Positions 40,594 through 52,154 of a stretch of DNA of 64,000 nucleotides are shown here, in pieces. The stretch lies in NCBI GenBank assembly GCA_025558095.1, contig JAIVFI010000007.1, forward strand, positions 826,791 to 890,790, in the 5' to 3' direction. A model generated the notes under the pieces. The model was not told where the DNA came from and did not search any database. It saw only the letters and a program-made list of their open reading frames with translations. Position 1 is the first letter of the stretch; each line of letters begins with the position of its first letter. Position numbers and translations under genes: made by a program. The stretch is from Hyaloraphidium curvatum (Eukaryota > Monoblepharomycota > Hyaloraphidiomycetes > Hyaloraphidiales > Hyaloraphidiaceae).

Positions 40594-41778
40594 CTAATGC
40601 AGCGCGCACTCTTCGCGCACCAGATCCAGATAGGTCCGCAGTGTGACTGTTCCCTGCTCTGCAGCCTCCAACCCGGTCCCCTCAAGCGCCGAAAGCTCTG
40701 CCGCGATTCGGTCAAACTTCTTCAGCGCCCGATCGGCTCCGTCGTAGAGCTTCGATGCCGCGGCATAAATGTCCGCCGCAGCGGCGGCGTCGAACTCGCC
40801 GACGAAGGCCAGCGGCTTGAAAACGCCCCGCGAGGGATCCGGCGTCCCCGTGAAGAAGTGCACGTCCTGCGCGTCGGTGCCCGGCCGCGCCAGCAAGCTG
40901 ACTTGGGCGCCGTTTGTGCGGAATCCTTCGGACGGCATGCAGATCCCCGATCTGCGGTCGCGGAGGATCGACATCATGTCATTGGGGCCAAAGGCGCCGG
41001 AAGATGACGCCTTGCGGAGGAGGTTCCAACCAGCCGATTCCCGTCCTTGGGTCTTGCGCCCCTTCGGTGGCGGCGGGTCGTCCGAGAAAGCCAGCGCAAA
41101 GTCGAGGTCGTCTTGGCCGTCGAAATACCCTGCAGCGATCGCGTATTCCCGCAAGCCAGCCGAGCAACGCTCGAACTTGGTCCGGATAGAGAGGCAGTTG
41201 GATATGTTGCGGCATCCCGAAGTGACGCGCTCCGCGGCCCACCATTTGCCGGCCGTCTCCAGCACCCAGGCTTCGGATCGGTCGGCGATCAGGAACGAGT
41301 TGTGGTAGGTGAAGCTGCCGCCGCCTTCCTCGCACGCCCCGGCCTGGCCGAACTCTTCGAGCAGCGAGGTGATGCACGACACGGCCTCTTCCGCGGTCCT
41401 GCACCTCTCCGCCGCGAGCCGCACGAGATCCATTCCCAACAGCGCCGGCGGGTCGTCGACTATCGGCTCCTTTGTCCACACAGCTTCGTTGCCAATGACG
41501 AGGCCAGCCTCGTTGGCGGCCATCTCCGCCCCCCACATCCACTTTGGGCGGGACAGCGCGACCGCGAGAGTTGAAGCAGCTTGTGGGATGGAGATATACG
41601 TGCACTGCACGGTCGATTCGGGCCCGTGCGTCGCGGCCGCGTGGACCTCGACGAGCTGTACTTCGCGGCTCGGGCGGTCCGAGTTCTTGCCAAACACGAC
41701 CCCTCCATGGGCGGTGGCCGGCGGCAGGGCGACAAAGGTGTCGCAAGAGCGCGGCGGAGGGCCCCAACGCGTCCGCAT
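40594..41778 (-). CDS. secernin-like peptidase C69 family protein
   Basis: 394 residues, single exon. The N-terminus RSCDTFVALPPATAHGGVVF, then GKNSDRP, matches secernins, in which the cysteine (residue 12 here) is the N-terminal nucleophile of the C69 fold; family proteins usually keep only a short stretch before it. Further agreement: AANEAGLVIGNEAVWTKEP, GACEEGGGSFTYHNSFLIAD and WVLETAGKWWAAERV. Members have uncertain, possibly dipeptidase-like activity. It is convergent with the cysteine-repeat gene, about 50 bp away. Confidence 0.82.
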   Translation of the reverse strand: MRTRWGPPPRSCDTFVALPPATAHGGVVFGKNSDRPSREVQLVEVHAAATHGPESTVQCTYISIPQAASTLAVALSRPKWMWGAEMAANEAGLVIGNEAVWTKEPIVDDPPALLGMDLVRLAAERCRTAEEAVSCITSLLEEFGQAGACEEGGGSFTYHNSFLIADRSEAWVLETAGKWWAAERVTSGCRNISNCLSIRTKFERCSAGLREYAIAAGYFDGQDDLDFALAFSDDPPPPKGRKTQGRESAGWNLLRKASSSGAFGPNDMMSILRDRRSGICMPSEGFRTNGAQVSLLARPGTDAQDVHFFTGTPDPSRGVFKPLAFVGEFDAAAAADIYAAASKLYDGADRALKKFDRIAAELSALEGTGLEAAEQGTVTLRTYLDLVREECALH

Positions 41779-41942
41779 CGTGGGGAGCGCGGGGCCGGAG
41801 TTTCGTGTCGAGGGAGCACGGCTGGGCCAAGCACGACCTGGACCTTACTCATCACCTGGCAGCGAATACAGCGCTCGGGACGGCCAGCTGTGGCGAAAAT
41901 GTCCTCAAAAACACATCAAGTTCTCTCTCTCGATCGCCCACA

Positions 41943-43203
41943 TTACAGTTTGGCAGCTCCGTTGGCTGGCACGCCCGCGGCACCCGAGGCCTTCATTCTG
42001 GCCACCTCCTCCGCCGAGAATCCGAGTTCGGCGAGGATCTCGTCCGTGTGCTGTCCCAGACCCGGTGCTCTCGTCGGAGCCTTCTTGGTCACCCCGCCGA
42101 TCTCGACCGGCGTGCCCACGGTCATCCCCTTGCCTTCCGCAAACGGCCGAATCATTCCGGCCGCGCGGATCTGCTCGTCCGCAACGACATCGTCCAGGGT
42201 CGAGATCAGCCCGTAGGTTATGCCCTCGGCGTCGAATTTCTTCGCCAGCTCGGCGCGGTCGTGCTTTGCGAAGCTCTGGTCCAGGATCGCGATCATTTCG
42301 GGCGCGTGGTCCCTCCGTCCCTCCTTGGTCGAGAACCGCGGGTCCTCGAGGACCTCGGGGCACCCCAGGATCCGGCAGGCCGGAGCAATCAGCTTCTCGT
42401 TGAGGATCGACAGGTTGATCCAGCGGTTGCAGGCGCAGCGGTAGTTGTTGAACAGGGGCGAGTTGGCCTCGTGCCGCGGCTTGGGGTTGCGGATGTCCCC
42501 GTCCTCGAGCTTGCCCTGGATCAGCGACGAGTTGGACCAGAGTCCATTGGCGAGGAGGGAGGTGGCCACCACACCGCCTTTGCCCGTCCGCTCACGCAGG
42601 TAGAGACCGGTCGCAATCGAGGCATAGAGAGCAAGCGCGGTCGGGTGGTCACCCATCCCGCCGACCGAGGTGGCAGGGGCACCTTCGTAGTCGGGCTTGA
42701 CGAAGTCCTGGAGGCCAGACCTGGCCCAATCTTTGTGCGGCGCGTCAGGAGCTTCGGAAGCAGCCGAACAGCTACCAACACTCACAGGCCGTCGCGTCGA
42801 AGCCGGGCTTGTCCTTCTCCGGCCCGATTTCGCCCCAGGCCGAGACGCTAGCATAGATCAGCCGCGGGTTCAGCGCCAGCATCGACTCAGCGTCGATTCC
42901 CAGGCGCTTCCGACTCGGAAAGGGCACGTTGCAGACCAGAATATCGGCCTGCTTGGTCAGCCGCCGGAACGCTTCGCTTCCTTCGGGGCTCTTGAGATCC
43001 AGCACCAGGGACCGCCTGCTCCGCCCTTCGAGCTCGAACATCCAGGTCTGCCCGTCCGCGAGGATGGTCCGGAACGGGTCTCCTTCGGGGTTCTCCACCT
43101 TGACGACGTCGGCGCCGAAATCAGCGAGGATCGTCGACGCCGACGGTCCCGCGATATAGGTCGCGCAGTCAATGACCTTCAGGCCAGCAAACGGGAGCGA
43201 CAT
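41943..43203 (-). CDS. CaiB/BaiF class III CoA-transferase
   Basis: Exons 43203-42786 and 42730-41943 with a 55-nt intron (GTGAGT donor); 401 residues. The splice restores GFDATAYWARSGLQDFV. Typical blocks are PFAGLKVIDCATYIAGPSAS, ADFGADVVKVENPEGDPFR, LTKQADILVCNVPFPSRKRL and SVGGMGDHPTALALYASIAT. Class III CoA-transferases move CoA between organic acids through an aspartyl-anhydride mechanism. The substrate is unknown. Members occur in bacteria, fungi and animals. Confidence 0.88.
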
Positions 43204-43635
43204 CGCGGCGGCACGGACGGCAGCGGCAACGCGCAGTGGTGCTGTGAGGTAGAATGGGCAAAGTGAAGTGGGAGAAGGGGAGGGAGGCAGCCGAAGGGAG
43301 GCAGGAGAGCCGGAGGGAGGCAGCCGAAGTGGGAGACGCTGCCTACAGAATCGGGGCCACGCAGCTCAGGTCCCACGATGTGCGAACGAATGGCCTCCGA
43401 GAAAAGAGATTCGCTCCACGCCGCGGCCAAAGAGTAGCAGCGGTCGTGTGCAGAGCGGTAATCGCTGGCCACCTCGGCTCAAGCTGGCCGCGTGCTTTGC
43501 CACCAGGCCCAACTCACCATCGACGTTGGCGACGCAAAGCAGCGTGGATGGAGTGAGTATTTGACAAAGCTTGACAGAGTCATTACATGAAGAAGTTAGT
43601 AGCCCCTGGTCTCCACCCGTGCCGTCAGTATGCCG
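43204..43635. other. intergenic with short direct repeat
   Basis: 432 bases. An 18-bp sequence (GGAGGGAGGCAGCCGAAG) occurs at 43279-43296 and 43312-43329. No gene seen. Confidence 0.5.
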
Positions 43636-44912
43636 TCAGTATGGCCCATCTCCCACCGCCATCGCCTCGCACACCCGCCCCGGCCGCACGTACCCCAGGA
43701 GGTCGAAATCCGGCCCGTACCAGTCCATCAGCGCGCCCGCGCACGGCTCCGAGTCCAATTCTTTGACGACCCCGTTTGCCCTCGCCTCGGCTTCCTGCAC
43801 CTTTTGGGGATCGGGATGGTCCGCCTGCGCATTGATCCTCACGTTGCGCGCCGAGTAGAGCGGCAGCGCGGGATACGACATGTTCCGGCCGGCGTTGATG
43901 GAGTGCACCACGGCATCCATGTCCGCCGCTAGGGATTCGACCCGGACGACGTAGTCCACGATGCAGCTCCGACTATGGGCGTCGCAGATAGAGCCGGTCT
44001 GCGCTGCCCAGTGCACGTTGGGCGCGTCCGTGATGTTGCCCTCGCTGCATAAGCCACCGCCGGCGTCCGGATTTCTGCACCAATCCTGAACGGCTATGGT
44101 CTTGCCACAGTAATTGAAGCTGCTGGCCGCGCGGTCGATGGGATCCCGCACAGACGTAAACACGTAGTACTGCAGCCACTTGTGGCGCGGGATGCGGTGG
44201 CAGGCATAGTAGTCCGAATCCAGCGGCGTGTACTGTGTCTCGGTGCAGCTTTCGGAGAAGGGAGCGTGGAAGAAGACGGATCTCCCGGATTCGCCGGCCT
44301 TGACGGGGCAAACGGCCGGCCGCAGGAAGCCAGGACCCATGGACGAGCTCCCCGCTTTGGCCATCTTGACCATGATGAACCTGTGTGACGGGCGAGGGCA
44401 GACTTAGGACGCCTCCGCAACGTCAACCCCGGCCAAACAGCTGCGCACCTGTATGCGTCCGAGAAGTGGCACGATGCGGCCTGCGGATCGTGCCACACGC
44501 TATTCCATGATGCGGACGCCTTCCAAAAAGGTGGCATCGCCGTGTCGAACAGGGGTATGTGCTTGTGCACGTTGCAGATACCGAATCCGAGAGACGGGCA
44601 GGACCGGGGATCCCCAACGACGGGCGGTTCAACCCCGGTCGCAGGACCGCCCACGCATGCGGAAACTGTTCCTAGCACATGCTGTTCCAAAGGGCCGCGG
44701 GTGGCAAGGAAGATGGCCTTGCGCCGGGGGGCTGCGAGGAGCTGCCGGGGCAGCGGCGCCAGCTGCTTCTCTGCCTCGTCCGAGAGCCGCGACAGCGACA
44801 CGAGGAAGCCGCATGCACACACCGCGACTGCGACTGCGGCGAGCCACCGGATGGGAGGGTGCCAGACGGCGCGCCCATCCGGCCGCGGCGACAAGGGGAG
44901 CGCCAGAGGCAT
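43636..44912 (-). CDS. membrane-anchored carbohydrate sulfotransferase-like
   Basis: Exons 44912-44449 and 44380-43636 with a 68-nt intron; 402 residues. A single membrane segment after residue 20 (IRWLAAVAVAVCACGFLVSL) suggests a type II Golgi protein. The splice yields FIMVKMAKAGSSSMG, a 5'-phosphosulfate-binding loop (KAGSSS). YYVFTSVRDPIDRAASSFNY is the 3'-phosphate-binding segment of PAPS-dependent sulfotransferases of the heparan-2-O/galactose-3-O group. Many cysteines in the lumenal part fit secretion. The acceptor is unknown. An in-frame upstream extension has no ATG. Confidence 0.78.
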
Positions 44913-46104
44913 CGACCCCGGCCGGACCCCGGCTACAGCCCTGGCAGCCCCGTCGCACCCTTCCGGGACGCCCTCGAGGGCCACGAAGAGGTGACGGGGT
45001 GCCAGGTTTCAGCCAGAGGCGATGCCCCTTGGAGCGGCGAACTTTGCGTGCTACAAGGCTATCTGAGTGAGTTCCCCAGTCCCCCGCCGACCGACCGGAG
45101 GGATGCCGCACCACCAGCCCCATCTGCGCCCTGACGCCAGCATTGAGCGTCCTAAATCCTATTCGGGACTGACGGAAACTGCAATTCGCTCTTGTCGACG
45201 GAGCACTACGCAGGCTCCCAACAACTCTCTAGCTCGGCTTGGGCTGACTCAATGCGCCCCGATCTCGATCCTCTAGGCGTCGTGGATTAAAATCGTGCGC
45301 ATACAGTGCCGGCGGATGCTGGTGATTTGCCACTGTTTTGATGCGTAGTGGAGTATGCTTCGTGTGAGCGGATCGCGTGTATGGTGCGCGAGCAAGGCAG
45401 AGTCCGTCACGGTGCTGCGTTCGGCTGAGAGGAGAGACTTGACGCCTGCACATGCACCGTGCCATTGCGTTGTCTCTGGACGCGAACTGCCCATCCACGA
45501 TCATGGTCACGTATCAAACCATCACGGGAGCATAGAGGAAACTATGACTTGTACGGCGTTGGGGATAGAGGAAACTATGACTTGTACGGCGTTGGGGAAC
45601 CGACGTGCCAGACGCTCCTGTATGCGTGTCCACGGGGCAAGCGGGTTCAAAGTGTACAGCTCGTGACAAGGATGAATTATGTTCGTGGCATGTCCTGTCG
45701 AAGCTTGTGGCTTCCGCCGTGCCGGCCGGAGACCGGGTTTCAGGCTGAAGGGTTTCTCCGGCGCTGACCCGCCCGTGCCGGACTTTCCCTCAACCGGCCT
45801 TGCGGCTCCCGCCATCTCCCACCTCTCCCACCCCCCGCGGGTCGTCGCACGCACACGTACGTCTTCTCCCTGCCGACACACCGCCCGCGGCCTCACGCTC
45901 CCGCCTCGTTTGCTTCCGTCTTGCCGTTCCGATACCAAATCCCCTCGAACCCGCGGCCCCGCCTCCCTCCTCTCCCACCTCCGGTGGCTCGTCGCCTACC
46001 TCGTTTCCCTTACTTCCTGCGGTCTCCGACGCCGAATTGTCTTGAACCGGCGGCCTCGCGCTCCCAGTTCCCTACCCTGCGTCCTACCAACTCCAGAGAC
46101 AACG
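44913..46104. other. intergenic with a tandem repeat, no gene seen
   Basis: 1.2 kb between divergent genes. Apart from the 33-bp duplication at 45532 there is no recognisable element. Confidence 0.45.
45532..45597. repeat. 33-bp perfect tandem duplication
   Basis: Units 45532-45564 and 45565-45597 are identical (each begins ATAGAGGAAACTATGACTTG). It lies in a noncoding stretch, so it is probably a recent slippage or duplication event. Confidence 0.9.
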
Positions 46105-48667
46105 ATGCCGTCCCGCTTCAAGCCCAACCCGGCTACCATGTTCCAGTGCGTTGGCACGCGGCCTGTGCTCCGCTCTCGATCGCAATTAACGCTTTCCGCG
46201 GCCCCTCCCTCCCCTGCCTCTCTCGAACTCCAACGATCTCCTGCCAACCTTCGCTCCCTGCCTCCCAGGTTTGACTTCGACCCGAAAGAACTGAAACAGA
46301 AATACTTGTGTGTTCGCTCGTCGTAACCTTGCTGGACGAGCCTGACCGTCTCCTTAGGGCCGAGCGCGACAAGCGGCTGAGGCCGGATGGCCTGGACCAG
46401 TACATCATGCAGGCCGAGGTCGAGGACAAGTCCCTCGTCGACGACCCGTGGTGCGAGCCCCTTGAGAGGAAGATCAGGAAGGAGGAGGTGACGGTGCTCA
46501 GTGGGTTGAGCCTTCCGGTGGCCGGGACGCGGTCTGACCTCTCCCGTGCCAGTCCTCGGCGGCGGGTTCTCCGGACTGCTCTCGGCCAAGAAGATTCTTG
46601 ACGCCGGCATCGAGGACTTCATGATCCTCGAGAAGGGGAGCGACTTTGGAGGGACTTGGTGTAGGTTGATCTCGGGCCGCTCCACCTCTCTCGACTTATT
46701 CTCGGACGCCGTGATCAGACTGGAACCGCTACCCCGGTGCCATGTGCGACACCGAGGCCTACATCTGTACGTGGACGTGCGGCGCCCGCAGCGGCGGATT
46801 GCTCACTGCCTGCTCCAGACATGCCTCTGCTCGAGGAGACCGGCTACGTTCCCGTCGAGAAGTACACGCGGGCCCCGGAAATCCTCCAACACTGCCGCCG
46901 CATCGGCGAGAAGTACGACCTCTACCGCCGCACGCTCTTCCAGACCTGCGCCGCGGACCTCGCCTGGGACGATGCCGCCAACCGCTGGGTCTGCACGTCG
47001 GACCGCGGCGACGTGATCACGGCCAAGTACGTCGTCGTCGGATCGGGCCTCGGGACAAGCAAGATCAAGCTGCCCAAGGTGCCCGGCCTCGGCAGCTTCA
47101 AGGGCAAGACGATCCACACCATGCGCTGGTTGGTCTCATTGATTGCCGCTTCGTCTCTTTGGCTGATGGCGTTGGGATCAGGGACTACGAGTACACCGGC
47201 GGCGATTCGTACGGTGGCCTCACCAAGCTCGCGGACAAGAAGGTTGCGGTGGTCGGCACCGGCTGCACTGGCCTACAGGTCGTGCCCAACGTCGCCAACT
47301 ACGCCAAGCACCTCTACGTAGTCCGTGGGTCTCTGCATTCCGCGCACCTGCCTCCGTCTCGCCTCACCCAGCGCGCCCGTCGGCAGAGCGCACCCCGTCG
47401 GCGGTCGACATCCGCGGCAACCGCAAAACCGACCCGGAATGGGCCAAGGGCCTGAAGCCCGGCTGGCAGCGCGAGCGCGACGAGAACTACGCGATGTTCT
47501 CGGCCATGACGCCGCAGCCTGTGGACATGGTGGACGATGGGTGGACCGACCTCTTCACCCAGGTAGGTAGTTGCCGAGATTGGTTCGATCCCAGCTCATT
47601 GTTGTTCCAGCTCGTCTCGCTCGTCGGCGCCCAGATGATGCTGGGTCTCGGCAAGGAGTACACCCCGGAGGAGCTCTTTGAGCTGGCCAACTTCAAGAAG
47701 CAGGACGAGATCCGGAAGCGGACCGCCGAGATCGTCAAGAACCCCGAGACGGCCGAGAAGCTCAAGGCATGGTACCACGCCCTCTGCAAGCGCCCGACCT
47801 TTTCCGATGAGTACCTCGAGACGTTCAACAAGGAGAACGTGACGCTGCTGGACACGGACGGGAAGGGCGTCGAGCGGATCACGGAGAAGGGCATCGTCGT
47901 GGTGCGTTCCTTGCCTTCGGGTTCTCGTAGTTCGCTGACGCGACATCACTTAGAACGGCGAGGAGATCGAGATCGACTGCCTCATCTTCGCGACCGGCTT
48001 CGAGCTGGGCACCAACTGGGTCACCCGCAGCGGCTACCACGTCAAGGGCCGCGGCGGCGTCACCCTCGAGGAGAAGTGGAAGGACGGCGTCTCGACCCTG
48101 TTCGGCTGCGCGACCAACGGCTTCCCCAACATGTTCCTGGCGGGCAGCGTGTCCCAGGCCGTGCTGAACCCCAACTTCACCCGGCTGTGGGTCGACGTCG
48201 TGTGATTCGCTCGAAGAAGGTGTGCTGACCCGACTTCACCCCGCAGCGCCGAGGACCAGACCGACTTCCTCGCCCACGCGATCAAGGAGGCCGAGGCCCG
48301 CGGCGCGGACTTTGTGGAGGTCACCAAGGAGGGAGAGGACGCCTGGGTCGAGGAGGTGATTGCCAAGACGCGGATGAACACCAAGTTCAGCTCCGAGTGC
48401 ACCCCTGGGTGAGTTTGCTCCGACGCTGCCGTTCGAAAGTGAAGCTGATCTTCCATGTCCGTCCTCAGCTACTACGTACGTCCGCCCCCCTGCCTCCGAT
48501 AAGGTGATTTGAGGTTGACTGACGCGCTTCCGCAGAACAACGAGGGCGACCTTTCCAAGATGAAGGCCCGCAACGGCATGTACGGCGCCGGCCCGATCGT
48601 CTACCGGCAAAAGATCCAGGAGTGGAAGGCGAAGGTCGACGGGGTCGAGTTCGGGAAGGCAAAGTGA
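46105..48667 (+). CDS. type I Baeyer-Villiger monooxygenase (FMO-like)
   Basis: Thirteen exons: 46105-46145, 46269-46307, 46358-46500, 46553-46660, 46719-46766, 46819-47128, 47182-47324, 47387-47562, 47611-47901, 47954-48201, 48247-48408, 48469-48475 and 48536-48667; 615 residues. Exon 12 has only 7 nt. FAD-binding [35 protein letters not shown], NADPH-binding VAVVGTGCTGLQVVPNVA and the fingerprint FKGKTIHTMRWD (FxGxxxHxxxW) identify the class. These enzymes insert oxygen into ketones to give esters or lactones. All intron phases agree, and several motifs are completed only by splicing. The substrate is unknown. Confidence 0.9.
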
Positions 48668-48904
48668 GACACGGCACGGTGAAGAGGATGATGGTCTCGG
48701 TCGGCTGTATATTTGGATAGAGTGATTGAGGATAGATGTCATTGACTGAGCGATAGATCCGGATCACTTTTTGTCGCCTGCTGGCTTCGGGGGTCTGCGA
48801 GTGCCATGGGGAGACGCCTCTGACGGATCGATCGCCCGCGCTCGACTGCCAGCTCTTTCTGTCGGTCCAGTGCCGCTCGCCGCTCTGCTTGCCACGCTCC
48901 CACC

Positions 48905-50254
48905 ATGTCGGCCGCGCCCCAGATTCCCGAAAACCTCTCGCGGTGCAGCTACGCGCGCCAGGTGCTCTCCGCGTCGGAGCCGAACGCCATCTTGGCCGCG
49001 GCCGCCACGAACCAGCCGGGGGTGATCGAGGGCATGCTCGCGGCGCTGGGCGAGGACCACAAGAAGGTGCTACGAAAGCCGGTGGTCGCGTGCGTGCCGC
49101 TCCCGAGCGGGAACGAGCGCCCCGTGCGGTTCTGGGCCACGGAGGTCGCGGCCGCGGCGGGGTCGTTGGAGTTCCTAAAATGGTGGCGCGCCAACATCGG
49201 AAAGTTCTCGGACATGTGCGAAATCTTCTTTGGTGCGCTTTCGGACCGCGGATCGGACAAGGTTCTCCGCTGGCTGGTCACGGCACCCGAAGTCCGCAAG
49301 GATCTGGAGGAGGCGCTCGTGCAGCCTTTCGCCGACTACCCGAGGGTCACACTTTCTTGAAGGCATTCGGGGGTCGATCCCGATCATGAGCCGAGCAAAG
49401 AGGTCATCGCAAACCTCCGCTCCCGAAGATGGCTGTTCAAGGCCGTGGGGAAGGTGCTGCGAAAGACGCCGGGGTTCCCGCTTGCGGACCACCTTCCGAG
49501 ATTGTACATGGATTGCCCGGACGCTCGCCTCCGGCAGTACCTTGTCGAAGATCTGGGGCTCGGACCCACGCCGGAGAACATTGCCAAGTTCCTCAAGGAA
49601 ATGCAGAATCGTGCTGGTTACGAGTTTTGGGGCGTTCCCAGAACGGCAGGCGAAACGCTCCTCGACATGATCCAGCTGAACTGCTTTACGGATTCAGATC
49701 GCCGCCGTATTCTGGGAAGCTTCCTGCCCGAAAACTGCAGCTGGCTGAAAACCGCCGTTCTGTACACTACTGCATTGGAACGTGGCTGGATCGAACCTTC
49801 TTCCGCGATGGTAAACGGCCTGTTGAGTTTCGATGAGGCACAGGACCCGGAGTCGAACCTACACGAGGCCTTCCGAGCCGTGAACGCCTTCCTCACAAGG
49901 CTCCATTGCCCTCCCTCAGCCGAGCAGCTCGCCTACGCGATCGAGTGCGCCAAGGACGAAGACTCGGACTGGGTGTACGGCTGCCGCGGGTTCGTCCTGC
50001 TCCTCCTGTACCGCGGCGCCCCGGCGGACGATCCCGCCGTCGGGGAGGCGGTGAAGGCAGGCGAAGGCCGCGCGCGGTACGGCGACTTCGCGAACGACGT
50101 GCTGGAGGTCAAGTGCTGGAAGAGGTGGGGGGAACGCAAGATGATCGGGAACTTGCCGCCGGAGCTCGTGGAGAAAGTGATGCTCGAGACGTGGGAGCAC
50201 TGGTGCAAGCTGGGCGATCGATCCGACGGCAGTCAGTCTGACGACAGCATGTAG
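48905..50254 (+). CDS. hypothetical protein with in-frame stop or unrecognised intron
   Basis: One reading frame runs from the ATG at 48905 (MSAAPQIPENLSRCSYARQV) to the stop at 50254, but is broken by a TGA at 49358-49360. The frame resumes with DHEPSKEVIANLRSRRWLFK and continues with well-formed protein (LYMDCPDARLRQYLVEDLGL, WLKTAVLYTTALERGW, LPPELVEKVMLETWEHW). A 57-nt (49346-49402) or 45-nt (49346-49390) in-frame intron could remove the stop, though the donor (GTCACA) is weak. Otherwise this is a nonsense allele or two genes. The helical repeats around SLEFLKWWRA look ankyrin-like. No family is recognised. Confidence 0.6.
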
Positions 50255-50421
50255 AGTCCGGCAAGGCGTGGGAAGAAGAGAATCTTTTGCCTTTCAATCC
50301 ATCGTCCGGTCTTTGCCACACGGACGTCTCTTCTTGAGGATCGAGAATTCTACCGTGGAAACTCCGCCCCAACCCGCTGCCGAACTGTCTCCCCCGACGA
50401 ATCGCGCCGCCAAACCTCACC

Positions 50422-52027
50422 ATGGCCGAGCTCTCGTTCCCGCTGAAGTGTCGCGCCGCCATTTTGGAAGAGTGGGGCTTGCCTGCGCGGTGGCGGCCGC
50501 GATTGACAACGCGTCCCGCACACCGTCCTCCGCCGCGACCGGAAACCCGACAGGTACAATAAGCCCCTCACGATCCGCGAGGTACGCGGCGCGCTGCACG
50601 TGATTCGAGGCAGTGCTGACCGTAGGGTGCAGGTGGAATGGCAGGAGCCTGATGTCGGGGAAGTGTTGGTCCGTGTTCACACGGCGGGCATCTGCCACTC
50701 GGTGGGGTCGGCGACGGGCTCCTTGCCGACTGCTACGTGACTGATGGCGGATTTTCCTGCTTGAAGGATCTGCACCTCATCAAGGGTGACTGGGCTGGCG
50801 GCATCGGCAGCGTTCCCATGGCAAGTCTCGTCGTCCCCGCAGTTGAGCAGAAATCTTGACGCCTCTCGCGCGCGTTCCAGCTCCTTGGACACGAGGGCGC
50901 CGGCGTCGTCGTCAAGCCCGGCCGCGGCTGCGACCGCGTTAAGGAGGGCGACCGTGGGTCCCCTGCCGCTCCAACGTCCCGACTGGAAGCTGATCTAGCT
51001 CCTTGTACACAGACGTCATCTTCCTGTTCAACGATAACTGCGGGAAATGCAACATGTCGGTCGTTTGAAAGCGACGGTTTTGATTGCCGTTGACAAATAT
51101 CTCCCCACCCGAATGCAGGTGCCAGGTCGGCCGGCCCAACCTCTGCCAGAGCGGCCGCATCAACAAGATCCGCGCCAAGCTTGACGGCCAGCCGCTGCCC
51201 TCCATGGCCGGCCTCGGCCTGTACTCGGAGTTCGTCGTGGTCTCGGAAGACCAGCTCGTGCCCGTGCACGACAAGGAGATCGGCCTGGACCGCTGCGCCA
51301 TCGTCGGCTGCGCCGTGACCACAGGCGTGTGCGCCGCGATCAATGCCGGCAAGGTCGAAATGGGCTCCACCGTGGCCGTGGTGGGCTGCGGCGGGGTGGG
51401 GCTCAACGTGATCCAGGGCGCGAGGCTGGTCAACGCGAGCACCATCATCGCCATCGACCTGCTCGACAACAAGCTCGAGTACGCGACGCAGTTCGGCGCG
51501 ACGCACACGATCAACGGCGGCGCCGTGGATGCCGTTGCCGAGGTGCACAAGATCTGCCCCGGAGGCGTCGAGTACGCGTTCGATGCCATCGGCAACTCCA
51601 AGGTGCTCGAGCAGATCGTCGCCATGGTCCGGCCCGGCGGCACCGCCGTCGAGGTCGGCGTGGCCCCCGTGCAGCAGATGGCTTCGATCAACCCCGTACG
51701 TTGCCCCGGCTGCCGTTCTGGTGTTCCTCGGGCTGATCGTTCGTGCCCGCCGTGCGCAGTTCTCGCTCGCGCTCATGGAGAAGACCGTCAAGGGGACGCT
51801 CTATGGCGGGGCGAGATATGAGGTGGACATGACCAGGATGCTCGCACTCTACAAGCAGAAGCGCCTGAAGCTCGACGAGCTCATCTCCAAGACCATCACC
51901 CTGGAGGAGATCAACGAAGGGTGGGTGGGACTGTGATAGGAAGGGTGTGTCGATCTCGATCCCTGGACCCGACAGCTTCGACCTGCTCAAGGCCGGCGGC
52001 GTCGCCCGCGCCGTCATCAAGATGTAG
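50422..52027 (+). CDS. zinc-dependent NAD alcohol dehydrogenase (MDR)
   Basis: Exons 50422-50489, 50554-50581, 50633-50701, 50767-50820, 50881-50953, 51013-51055, 51119-51695, 51760-51920 and 51976-52027; 374 residues. Intron 4 (50821-50880) is GC-AG with the donor ATG|GCAAGT. Catalytic zinc ligands are in GICHSDLHLIKG and LLGHEGAGVV. The four structural-zinc cysteines are in DNCGKCNMCQVGRPNLC, assembled from two exons. NAD binding is VAVVGCGGVGLNVIQGA. It resembles class III/NDMA-dependent alcohol dehydrogenases acting on primary alcohols or thiol adducts; the exact substrate is open. Confidence 0.88.
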
Positions 52028-52154
52028 GCTGGGCTCGTCGCAGGCGGTTCTCTTAAGGCAGAACGAAGTTGATGGCACACGTGTACTGCAATCTTTGCAG
52101 TCGAATATTCAAACGCACGGGATTGCCAAACACACTACCCTGGCCTACAACGCC

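Noticed and set aside
43279-43329. CRISPR-like short repeats
   Set aside because: Only two 18-bp copies, low-complexity GGAGG sequence, eukaryotic context.
47563-47610. tRNA T-loop-like sequence GGTTCGATCCC
   Set aside because: It lies inside a 48-nt intron of the monooxygenase gene; there is no room for, and no sign of, a tRNA cloverleaf.
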